NCBI RefSeq assembly: GCF_900156305.1 | Contig: NZ_FTPL01000002.1 | Span: 434,001-498,000 of the forward strand | From: Edaphobacillus lindanitolerans | Lineage (GTDB): Bacteria; Bacillota; Bacilli; Bacillales_A; Planococcaceae | DNA: 64,000 nt | Direction: 5' to 3' | Shown: positions 53,804 to 61,095 of the stretch, in pieces | Layout of the letters: every line of letters starts with the position of its first letter | Position numbering within the stretch: the stretch's first letter is position 1 | Notes under the pieces: model-generated | The model's database searches: none | What the model saw: only the letters and a program-made list of their open reading frames with translations | What the model was told of the DNA's origin: nothing | Position numbers and translations under genes: made by a program

Positions 53804-54403
53804 ATGGAGCTGATCCTGATCACCGGCCCGCAGGCCGTAGGGAAAATGACGGTCGGACGGGAACTGGAAAAGCTGAGGGATGCCAGACTGCTCTTCAATC
53901 ACGCGACACTCGACCTGTTCGCCAACTTCCTCGGCTATTCGAAAGAGGCATTCCGGCTGTCCGATGAGACAAGGAAAAACCTGTTCCGGGCCTTCGTCCA
54001 AAATCCCGGCGTCAATGTGACGAGCGGCATCATCCTCACCGTCGTCGTGGCATACAACCAGGAAGGCGACCACCGGTTTCTGCAGGAAGTGAGCGATATT
54101 TTCACTTCAGCGGGCGGCGACGTCTTCATCATTGAACTGGAGGCCGACCTTAGCACCCGGCTGGAGCGGAACGTGATGGAAGACCGCCTTGCGGCAAAGC
54201 CGTCCAAACGTGATCTGGAATTCTCACGGAACGAGCTGCTGAGGAGCCTGGACAAACACCGTCTGCAATCCCTTCCCGGAGAGGTGGAACGGACGGTGCC
54301 GGCTGCAGGATACCTCAGACTGGACAATTCGGGGATCAGCGCATGTGAAGCTGCCACGGCAATCCATCAGTTCATCGAAGACCGAAAAAACTCCCGGCCA
54401 TGA
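53804..54403 (+). CDS. P-loop kinase-like protein
   Basis: Protein of 199 residues beginning with a strand and Walker A (LILITGPQAVGKMTVG, residues 3-18; GPQAVGKM deviates from GKS/T by methionine after lysine, with threonine next). An IIELEADLSTRLERN stretch and a lid-like KPSKRDLEFSRNELLRSL region recall shikimate- or adenylate-kinase-like folds. Substrate unknown. AAGGGGGATC precedes the ATG at 53804. It follows the UvrA-like gene by 134 bases and ends at a bidirectional terminator. Confidence 0.75.
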   Translation: MELILITGPQAVGKMTVGRELEKLRDARLLFNHATLDLFANFLGYSKEAFRLSDETRKNLFRAFVQNPGVNVTSGIILTVVVAYNQEGDHRFLQEVSDIFTSAGGDVFIIELEADLSTRLERNVMEDRLAAKPSKRDLEFSRNELLRSLDKHRLQSLPGEVERTVPAAGYLRLDNSGISACEAATAIHQFIEDRKNSRP

Positions 54404-54422
54404 CCTGGCCCGGGAGTTTTTC
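54386..54422. terminator. Bidirectional terminator
   Basis: AAAACTCCCGG and CCCGGGAGTTTTT pair around CCATGACCTGG between the convergent kinase-like gene and fhs. Confidence 0.85.
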
Positions 54423-54428
54423 ATCTAT

Positions 54429-56108
54429 TTACATCAGTCCGACCGCATGTCCGTCGCGATCGATGTCCATATTCATCGCAGCCGGTTTTTTCGGCAGGCC
54501 CGGCATCGTCATGATGTCGCCCGTCAGGCAGACGATGAAACCGGCACCGAGCTTCGGAATCAGCTCCCGGACCGTGATCTTGAATCCTTCCGGACGGCCC
54601 AGGATCCCCGGGTCGTCCGTCAGCGAATATTGTGTCTTGGCCATGCAGACCGGCAGGATGTCCCAGCCGCGTTTTTCGATGTCCTGCAGCTGCTTGAGGG
54701 CCTTGTCCGTGAACAGAACGCCGTCGCCTCCGTACACTTTCCGGACAATCGAGTTGACTTTCTGCTCGAATGTATCAAATTCGTCGTACAGCTGATGGAA
54801 TGCATTGCCTTCCCGGATCTTCCCGAGAACGAGACGCGCCACGTCCTCTCCGCCTTTTCCGCCTTCTGCCCATACATCGGCAACGGCGGCGGATACTTCG
54901 TTTTCGCGGCACCAGTCAAGAACAACCGAAAGTTCTTCCTGTGTGTCGGCCGTGAACCGGTTCAGTGCGATGACCGGCTCGATCCCGAATGCCCGGATCG
55001 TGTCAATGTGGCGCGAGAGGTTCGGCAGGCCCCGCTCCACCGCTTCTTTGTCGGGGGTGGAGAGATCGGCTTTCGCCGCCCCGCCGTGCATCTTGAGCGC
55101 TCTGACGGTGGCGACGATGACGGCCGCATCCGGCCTGAAATCCCCCTGGCGCGCTTTGATGTTCATGAACTTTTCCGCACCGAGGTCGGCGCCGAAGCCC
55201 GCTTCGGTCACGACGATATCCGCGAGCTTCTTTGCAGTCTTCGTGGCGATCAGCGAGTTGCAGCCGTGCGCGATGTTGGCGAACGGCCCGCCATGGATCA
55301 GGGCGGGTGTCCCGCCGATTGTCTGGACGAGGTTCGGCTTGAACGCGTCGCGGAGCAGCAGCGTGAGCGCCCCTTCCGCGCCGAGATCCCTGACGGTGAC
55401 CGGCTCCCGGGTGAATGTGTAGCCGATCACGATCCGCGACAGCCGCTCCTTCAGGTCATCCAGCGACTTTGCCAAACAGAAGATCGCCATGATTTCCGAA
55501 GCGACGGTGATGTCAAAACCGTCTTCCCTCGGAATGCCGCCGGACGGACCGCCGAGGCCGACCGTCACCCGCCGGAGCGCCCGGTCGTTCATGTCCAGCA
55601 CGCGCTTCCATGTGATCCTCCTCTGGTCGATTCCGAGCAGGTTGCCCTGGTGCAGATGGTTGTCAATCAGCGCAGACAGCGCATTGTTCGCTGTCGTGAT
55701 TGCATGAAGATCCCCGGTGAAATGGAGATTGATCTCCTCCATCGGCAGGACCTGCGAATAACCGCCGCCGGCTGCTCCGCCCTTCAAGCCCATGACCGGG
55801 CCGAGGGACGGTTCGCGGAGTGCCACCATCGTCTTTTCACCCAGCCGGGAGAAAGCATCGGCGAGGCCGACGGTTACCGTCGATTTCCCTTCACCGGCCG
55901 GTGTCGGGCTGATCGCCGTGACGAGAACGACTTTCCCGTCTTCTTCCTTCTGCGGAAGCCGGCTGATGTCAATTTTCCCTTTGTACCGTCCGTACGGTTC
56001 GAGTGCGTCTTCCGGAATTCCTGCTTTTTCGGCGATCTCGCCGATCGGTTTCATTGCTGCGTTGCGTGCAATTTCCAGGTCAGTCAACGGTGTCTCGGTC
56101 GTCTTCAT
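54429..56108 (-). CDS. fhs: Formate--tetrahydrofolate ligase
   Basis: ATP-dependent synthesis of 10-formyl-THF from formate, feeding purine and one-carbon metabolism. It has 559 residues, the usual length. Features are the P-loop [14 protein letters not shown] near 70-83, [23 protein letters not shown], the active-site [36 protein letters not shown] and the C-terminal [17 protein letters not shown]. It could recycle formate released by KynB encoded 8 kb away. Monocistronic. Confidence 0.97.
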   Translation of the reverse strand: MKTTETPLTDLEIARNAAMKPIGEIAEKAGIPEDALEPYGRYKGKIDISRLPQKEEDGKVVLVTAISPTPAGEGKSTVTVGLADAFSRLGEKTMVALREPSLGPVMGLKGGAAGGGYSQVLPMEEINLHFTGDLHAITTANNALSALIDNHLHQGNLLGIDQRRITWKRVLDMNDRALRRVTVGLGGPSGGIPREDGFDITVASEIMAIFCLAKSLDDLKERLSRIVIGYTFTREPVTVRDLGAEGALTLLLRDAFKPNLVQTIGGTPALIHGGPFANIAHGCNSLIATKTAKKLADIVVTEAGFGADLGAEKFMNIKARQGDFRPDAAVIVATVRALKMHGGAAKADLSTPDKEAVERGLPNLSRHIDTIRAFGIEPVIALNRFTADTQEELSVVLDWCRENEVSAAVADVWAEGGKGGEDVARLVLGKIREGNAFHQLYDEFDTFEQKVNSIVRKVYGGDGVLFTDKALKQLQDIEKRGWDILPVCMAKTQYSLTDDPGILGRPEGFKITVRELIPKLGAGFIVCLTGDIMTMPGLPKKPAAMNMDIDRDGHAVGLM

Positions 56109-56252
56109 TGCCCATTCCCCCTCGGATGTCTTCCTTTCATCCTCTTTAGTATAACGGTTTTGCCCGATTCATCCTTCCGGCCGGTCTGACAATTCGGTGG
56201 CATGTGTTCGGGACGTGGCATCCAATAGACCGATCAGTACTATTTTGAAAGG

Positions 56253-56870
56253 ATGAGTGCCATCGAAATGCCCGTAACGATCGTCAGCCATCCGATCCGG
56301 CTTTCCCGGCCGAAAGTCGATGTCGTCTACCCCCAGGTCACCGGTCTGGCCAATCCGTCCGCACAGACGCGGATCAACCGGACGATCATCACGACACTCA
56401 CGGAACTCATGAAGGAACTGGGATACGGGAATGATAACCTGGTGGAAATGAGCGGCTATTATGAGATGAAGACGAACGAGCGCGGCATCCTCAGCCTGCT
56501 GCTCGTCGTTTATTCCTTCACCGGCGGCGCACACGGATTGACACTGGCCAAGGGGCTGACATTCGACGTCCATACCGGTCGGATGTTCCGTCTGAAGGAT
56601 CTATTTGCGCCGGGCACCGACTACACGGCATTGCTGTCAGCCAAGGTGGAAGAATTGATCAAGGAGTGGAATCTTGACCTTCTGGAACCGTTCAAAGGAA
56701 TTTCTCCGGAGCAGGATTTCTACATCGCCGACCATTCTCTGACGCTCTTCTTCCAGCTGTATGAAATCACCGCCTATGTATACGGCTTCCCTTACTTCCC
56801 GATTCCGCTCAGGTCACTGGAATCCATAATCGGCGATGACAGTCCGGTCGAAAAACTGATTGCATTTTAG
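56253..56870 (+). CDS. DUF3298/DUF4163 domain protein (RsiV-like ectodomain)
   Basis: Protein of 205 residues with the DUF3298 hallmark FTGGAHGLTLAKGLTFDVHTGRMFRLKDLF (about residues 88-117) and the end region FFQLYEITAYVYGFPYFPIPLRSLESII. Such domains form the lysozyme-binding part of anti-sigma factor RsiV and occur in PdaC. Here no signal peptide or membrane segment is visible, so it may be cytoplasmic or start further upstream. AAAGG lies too close to the ATG at 56253; an ATG at 56268 is possible. It ends seven bases from the convergent esterase gene. Confidence 0.78.
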   Translation: MSAIEMPVTIVSHPIRLSRPKVDVVYPQVTGLANPSAQTRINRTIITTLTELMKELGYGNDNLVEMSGYYEMKTNERGILSLLLVVYSFTGGAHGLTLAKGLTFDVHTGRMFRLKDLFAPGTDYTALLSAKVEELIKEWNLDLLEPFKGISPEQDFYIADHSLTLFFQLYEITAYVYGFPYFPIPLRSLESIIGDDSPVEKLIAF

Positions 56871-56877
56871 CCTTCGG

Positions 56878-57483
56878 TCAAAAGGCTTTCCTGTACCACT
56901 CAGCGGCAGCCCGGATTTCTGTATGGGTCAGTGAATGACCGTGATTTTCCCAGTGCAGATGGACGTCCGCGCCTGCGCCTTCCAGCAGAGCGGTCAATTC
57001 CTCCGCCTCGCTTCTCGGGCAGATCGGATCGTTCGTCCCCGCTCCGATGAATACAGGCACCCCGTTCTGGCCGGGCAGCTCCACACCGCGGAGCGGGACC
57101 ATCGGATGATGAAGGATTGCCCCTTTCAATGATTGCTCATATTGGAACAACAGGTTTGCGGCGATGTTGGCACCGTTTGAATAACCGACCGCGATGACCT
57201 CGTTTCGGTCAAATCCGTAATTTTCTGCGGCTTCGCCGATAAACCTGTTCAGGTCTTCCGTCCGTTTCAGGAGATCCTCTTCATCGAAAACCCCTTCAGC
57301 CAGCCTCCGGAAAAATCGGGGCATTCCGTTTTCCAGCACTTCTCCCCTTACGCTCAGCACGGCCGCTTCCGGGTCAATGAAATCAGCGATCGGCAGCAGA
57401 TCCTGCTCGGTCCCGCCCGTTCCGTGAAGGAGCAGGAGCACCGGTTTGCCTTCCGCTTTTGCCGGTTTGAAAATATGCTTCAT
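56878..57483 (-). CDS. MhqD-like carboxylesterase/hydrolase
   Basis: Alpha/beta hydrolase of 201 residues. The oxyanion region is LLLLHGTGGTEQDLLP (18-33), the nucleophile is serine in GYSNGANIA near residue 108, the acid lies in GAGTNDPICP and the histidine in ENHGHSLTHTE. It resembles B. subtilis MhqD, which belongs to the MhqR regulon for quinone and aldehyde stress. A palindrome with MhqR-box appearance lies in its promoter at 57505-57518. The start at 57483 follows GGGAGG. Confidence 0.87.
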   Translation of the reverse strand: MKHIFKPAKAEGKPVLLLLHGTGGTEQDLLPIADFIDPEAAVLSVRGEVLENGMPRFFRRLAEGVFDEEDLLKRTEDLNRFIGEAAENYGFDRNEVIAVGYSNGANIAANLLFQYEQSLKGAILHHPMVPLRGVELPGQNGVPVFIGAGTNDPICPRSEAEELTALLEGAGADVHLHWENHGHSLTHTEIRAAAEWYRKAF

Positions 57484-57497
57484 CGATAAGACCTCCC

Positions 57498-57518
57498 ATT
57501 ATAATCTTGAATTCAAGA
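57498..57518 (-). promoter_or_regulatory. MhqR-like operator and -10 box
   Basis: TCTTGAATTCAAGA (57505-57518) is a perfect palindrome. With its flanking A it matches the ATCT-N-AATT-N-AGAT layout of B. subtilis MhqR boxes. On the minus strand TATAAT (57503-57498) follows immediately, so binding would block the promoter. Confidence 0.65.
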
Positions 57519-57833
57519 CTATTATTGCACAGATCCGAACTTTATACACGCAAATCGTTCCTCGGAGTTTCCGGCAGTCTTCACTTAAATAATTTCAAAA
57601 AAGTTGTTTTTAAATGTTTACCATAAAAAACCCCGGGTATTCTATCTGTACAAGGCGGAACACCGCGGGACGATCCGGAAGCTTGTTTTAGCCGGATGCG
57701 GATTGCGGGGATATGCACAGCCTTGGCGGAAAATTTGCTTCACTGACAACCCGCATGATCGTCAGGACAATGTCCGCTCAAATCGGACCGTCAGGAACCG
57801 ACTAGAGCCAATTCATCAAAGGATGATGCGTTT
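57519..57833. other. Gene-free stretch before the hairpin repeats
   Basis: About 315 bases upstream of the esterase promoter and left of the 107-112-bp repeats. A plus-strand frame of 112 codons starting with TTG at 57604 runs on into the repeats, but has no ribosome site and no recognisable product. I see no other feature. Confidence 0.4.
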
Positions 57834-58069
57834 ATGGACACCAGGAGGACAAAAGAAGACGGATCGGTATAGTGGATCCGTCGAGCAGAGGATGACCGGA
57901 GAAATTCCGGACAAACGAAGCAATGGACTCAGGGGATGGTAGAAGATGGACACCAGGAGGACACAAGAAAACGAATTGGGATAGTCGTTTTCTCGCAATG
58001 AACGACCGGAGTGATCCGGAAAGTCGATGCAAGGACTCAGGAGATGGTGCCAATGGAAACCAGGAGGAC
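57834..58069 (+). repeat. Imperfect 107-112-bp direct repeat with covarying hairpins
   Basis: Copies start at 57834, 57946 and (partial) 58053 with ATGGACACCAGGAGGAC or a one-base variant. Copy 1 has hairpin GACGGATC/GATCCGTC (57858-57865, 57875-57882). Copy 2 has GAAAACGA/TCGTTTTC at the same place (57967-57974, 57985-57992): six of eight pairs differ, all compensated, while the loop keeps GGTATAGT or GGGATAGT. A second hairpin CCGGA/TCCGG with a GAAAT or GTGA loop follows in both. Each copy then has GGACTCAGGRGATGGT. The design suggests a structured RNA or single-stranded DNA element. Confidence 0.75.
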
Positions 58070-58263
58070 GGCCGATCAAGGTCATTGTCGGCAGTAAGTT
58101 TTTTGTAGAAGTGCACTTGAACGCCTGACTGCAGAGCGGTGGTCATTGCGATGACACCTCAGCCGGAAAGGCAAAACGGCAGTTTAGGCCGTGCAGCTGA
58201 AGATGAGATTGCGGAAGCAGGATCGTCAGATGCAGTGAATCAAAGCGAATTTTCCGTGTGCAT

Positions 58264-58302
58264 GAAGCCGCCCGATCAACTGATCGGGCGGCTTCTATTT
58301 TT
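58264..58302 (+). terminator. Strong plus-strand terminator without an upstream plus-strand gene
   Basis: GAAGCCGCCCGATCA and TGATCGGGCGGCTTC form a perfect 15-bp stem with a two-base loop, followed by TATTTTT on the plus strand. On the minus strand the bases after the stem are not T-rich. The nearest plus-strand gene ends 1.4 kb away, so it may end a transcript covering the hairpin repeats. It could also act as an imperfect minus-strand stop for the thioesterase gene. Confidence 0.75.
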
Positions 58303-58308
58303 CGTGAT

Positions 58309-58794
58309 TCAGCGTTGTCCCAGGAATGTCGACGGCATGACGACGGCGACCACTTCCCCTTTGGCGCACACTTCCCCGCCGGCCTCCACGTCAATCAGGA
58401 CTTTGAACTTCTTCGGATGGATTTCCTCCACGGTGCCGACCGCCTTCAATTGCTTGCCATGCGGCGTCGGCTTCAAAAAATCGACATGCAGCGAAGCCGT
58501 CACAAATCTTGGCGGATCCTCGCCGTCTCCCGGTTCATGTCCATTTTTCCTGTGAAGGGCCAACGCTGCAGACCCTGTGCCCGTGCAGTCGATGAGCGAC
58601 GCAATGACACCGCCGTATACAAATCCGGGCAGCGCGAGCTCATCCGCAGCCGGATCATAATAGGTAACCGTCTGATCCCCTTCCCATCCGGTGCGAAAAT
58701 GATGACCCTTTGCGTTCTGACGTCCGCAGCCGTAGCACCAGGCGAAATCGTCCGGATACTCATCTTGGATGGCACGTCCCACTTCCACTTGCAT
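58309..58794 (-). CDS. PaaI-like hotdog-fold thioesterase
   Basis: Acyl-CoA thioesterase-like protein of 161 residues. It has an N-terminal CYGCGRQNAKGHHF, the hotdog helix FVYGGVIASLIDCTGTGSAALAL near residues 66-86, and strands VTASLHVDFLKPTPHGK and VEEIHPKKFKVLIDVEAGGEVCAKGEVVAVV. A short Cys-rich N-terminus (CxxC) is somewhat unusual. Substrate unknown. GGGGGAA precedes the start. Confidence 0.86.
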   Translation of the reverse strand: MQVEVGRAIQDEYPDDFAWCYGCGRQNAKGHHFRTGWEGDQTVTYYDPAADELALPGFVYGGVIASLIDCTGTGSAALALHRKNGHEPGDGEDPPRFVTASLHVDFLKPTPHGKQLKAVGTVEEIHPKKFKVLIDVEAGGEVCAKGEVVAVVMPSTFLGQR

Positions 58795-58980
58795 AGTTCC
58801 CCCTCCTGTTCAATTTCCGTATATCGTTCCCATTCGACATCTTCGCTGTATTTCCTTTTTATTCTTTTCATTCACGGAATAAAGTCTGGCCGGTCCATAG
58901 TGGAATCCAAGGACAACCCTTCATTGCCCAATTGGTCGATTTCCGCTGCCGGGGTCCTTGAACGACTGTTTTCTCTGCAG

Positions 58981-59085
58981 GTTAAGAAAGAAGGGCTGTA
59001 TGTTAAGAATGACGGCTCCTAAGTTAAGAAAGACAGTCTCTATGTTAAGAAAGACGCGTTCTAAGTTAAGAGAGGCACCCAATGA
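58981..59085. repeat. Tandem array of five 21-bp units (array 3)
   Basis: GTTAAGA recurs at 58981, 59002, 59023, 59044 and 59065, exactly 21 bases apart. Units continue AAGAC, a variable 4-base block, CT and then TAT or TAA, alternating between neighbours. The last unit is degenerate. The sequence is unrelated to the 20-bp arrays, yet it has the same kind of constant and variable blocks and two-unit alternation. Confidence 0.85.
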
Positions 59086-59127
59086 TCATGCGGCAGATGA
59101 AAACATAGCCAGAAGACGGGGCCTCGT

Positions 59128-59182
59128 TACTAATACCAAAAAACGAGAATGCGACCCGATGACCGGGCCGCAATCTCACCTT
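59128..59182. other. Imperfect long hairpin between arrays 3 and 2
   Basis: GAGAATGCG and CGCAATCTC pair with one mismatch, and CCCG/CGGG extends the stem around ATGA; the outer AAACGA/TTCGTTT also pairs. No clear gene uses it as a terminator on the plus strand. Confidence 0.45.
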
Positions 59183-59200
59183 CGTTTAGGATATTAAGTT

Positions 59201-59600
59201 ATGTGGTCAGAATTTGAGATATGGACGTCCGATTTTCGATATGGAACCCGATATTGAGATATGGACTCCCGATTTACAGTATGGAACTCTTATTTGAAAT
59301 ATGGACGCTTAATTAACAGTATGGAGTCCCAATTTGAACTATGGACGCCTGATTTACAGTATGGAACTCATATTTGAAATAAGGACGCCCAATTTACAAT
59401 ATGGAGCCCCAATTTGAGATATGGACCCCCGATTTACAGTATGGAACTCAAATTTGAGATATGGACGCTCAATTTACAATATGGAACCCCAATTTGAGAT
59501 ATGGACGCCCAATATACGATATGGAGCCCCGATTTGAAATATGGAGTTCCCATTTACAATATGGAATACATATTGGCAATACGGACCCCCAATTTACGAT
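59201..59600 (+). repeat. Tandem array of about twenty 20-bp units (array 2)
   Basis: Nineteen clear units start every 20 bases from 59221, with a degenerate one at 59201. Each reads ATGGA, a variable 4-5 base block rich in C, ATTT, then GARAT or ACART. Neighbouring units alternate between the GARAT and ACART endings, so the true period is 40 bp. The consensus matches the minus-strand form of the array at 2841-3160. It lies upstream of the P450 terminator, between minus-strand genes. Confidence 0.9.
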
Positions 59601-59629
59601 ATCGCGACTACAATTGATGATGTCGACAA

Positions 59630-59664
59630 CAAAACGGAGCCCATATCCAAGATACGGGCTCCAT
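59630..59664 (-). terminator. Terminator of the P450 gene
   Basis: On the minus strand GGAGCCC and GGGCTCC pair, with inner TAT/ATA, followed by GTTTTGTTG. Confidence 0.75.
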
Positions 59665-59675
59665 CTTTACGCATT

Positions 59676-60929
59676 TCACTGTTCGCTCCCCACGACCCGG
59701 ATGCGGTCCATGACAAAGCGGCTTGTCGGAAGGGTCGGCATCCGGACCATGTTGATCGTCAGGTCCTGTTCGGGCACTTCATACTGAAGCGAGTTGGCCA
59801 GATAACGGACGCTCTCTTCGATGATGGTGACGGTGACCGGCTCTCCCGGGCACCGGTGGCCGTGGTTCGGGTCGCCCCCGCCCTGCGGGATGAAGTTGAA
59901 CCGGTCGTCGACAAATCCGTTGAACCGGTCGGGGTTGAACTCTTCGGGTTTGTCCCACAGCCGCGGGTCGCGGTTCACGCCGTGGAAGTCCATGAGCACC
60001 GCGTCCCCTTCATTGAATGCATAGCCATTCCATTCAAAGTCCTTCTTCACAATGGCGCCGAGGAACGGAGTGAACGGATAAAATCGTCTCACTTCATTGG
60101 CGAAGTTATTCAGTTCCTTCTGGGTGTTCAATTTGTCTTTCCATTCAGGGAAATCATGCAGTGCCAGCGCAGCAAAAGCGACGAACCGGGCGACCGCCAC
60201 TGCCGGCCGGATCACATTGAGCAGTTCGATTGCCGCCATGTGGAGATCCAGCCGTTCGCCGGACTCTTCATGGAACGCCATCACATGGGCGGCCGAGCCT
60301 TCTTCCGTCTGAAGGCGGCCTTCACGGATGGCGAGTATGACGTCCTCCACCCATTCTTCCGTCCGTACCCTTGCGTCTTCCCCGACTCTGTAGCGTTTTC
60401 CGACACCGCCTGCCGCATCGATCATCGCGCCGATATCATACGCACGGCCCCATGATTCCACATCCGTGAGCGGCACGCCCGTCCACCGGCAGATCCCGCG
60501 CAAGATGAGTTCTTCGGATTCATCGTACAGGACGGCTTTTCCTTTCCGTTCCATCTCACGGCCTTTGCGCTTCCACTCTTCCTCCATGATCGTCCGGAAC
60601 AGCCCGAGCCGCTCTTCCGTCATGAGCGACATGAACATCGCTTTGCGGATCCTGTGCTTCTCGCCGTCCTTCGTCTGCACCCCGCCGACGCCGAACAACG
60701 TCTTCTGGATGCGGATCGGCAGTGCGCCTGATCTTTTGAATTTCGTTTCATCATAAAACAGTTCGGCCGCATCCCTGCCCGTCATGACGATCATTTTCTT
60801 GCCGAGCAGCCGGGTTTCGAACACGTCCGTGTCTTTTTCGCTCATCCGCTTCCCGATGTAATTGTATCCTTCGGTCAACAGATTGAACGTATGGTCAATT
60901 CCCCGTTCCTTTGGCATTTCCTTTGTCAT
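59676..60929 (-). CDS. Cytochrome P450, CYP152-type fatty acid peroxygenase
   Basis: P450 of 417 residues that resembles P450 BS-beta (YbdT), which uses hydrogen peroxide to hydroxylate fatty acids. The I-helix region reads LLNVIRPAVAVARFVAF: the Arg-Pro pair that anchors the substrate carboxylate replaces the usual acid-alcohol pair. The heme loop is PNHGHRCPGEPVT, with the ligand cysteine near residue 363, and the ExxR motif is in NEVRRFY. Soluble, no partner reductase nearby, as expected for a peroxygenase. Divergent from pepF. Confidence 0.92.
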   Translation of the reverse strand: MTKEMPKERGIDHTFNLLTEGYNYIGKRMSEKDTDVFETRLLGKKMIVMTGRDAAELFYDETKFKRSGALPIRIQKTLFGVGGVQTKDGEKHRIRKAMFMSLMTEERLGLFRTIMEEEWKRKGREMERKGKAVLYDESEELILRGICRWTGVPLTDVESWGRAYDIGAMIDAAGGVGKRYRVGEDARVRTEEWVEDVILAIREGRLQTEEGSAAHVMAFHEESGERLDLHMAAIELLNVIRPAVAVARFVAFAALALHDFPEWKDKLNTQKELNNFANEVRRFYPFTPFLGAIVKKDFEWNGYAFNEGDAVLMDFHGVNRDPRLWDKPEEFNPDRFNGFVDDRFNFIPQGGGDPNHGHRCPGEPVTVTIIEESVRYLANSLQYEVPEQDLTINMVRMPTLPTSRFVMDRIRVVGSEQ

Positions 60930-61026
60930 GATTGCATCTCATCCTTCACTTATTTTCTCCTTCCCTTATTCCCTGTTTGAGCCCGGGTTAACATATTGAA
61001 AACTTCTTCTTTCAGAAAGTTGTCTA

Positions 61027-61055
61027 TTGGCTTTCAATAAGCTGCAAATTATAAT
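61027..61055 (+). promoter_or_regulatory. Sigma-A promoter of pepF
   Basis: TTGGCT and TATAAT are separated by exactly 17 bases, about 40 bases before the start. Confidence 0.7.
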
Positions 61056-61095
61056 ACAATTAGTTCGATATTCGTAACATTAAGGGGGAAATCAT

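Noticed and set aside
57604-57942. 112-codon plus-strand frame before the hairpin repeats
   Set aside because: TTG start without a ribosome site, no recognisable sequence features, and it runs into the structured repeats.
59461-60455. Plus-strand frames running from array 2 into the region opposite the P450 gene
   Set aside because: Same effect: stop-free repeat plus antisense of a confident P450 gene; no ribosome site or family resemblance.
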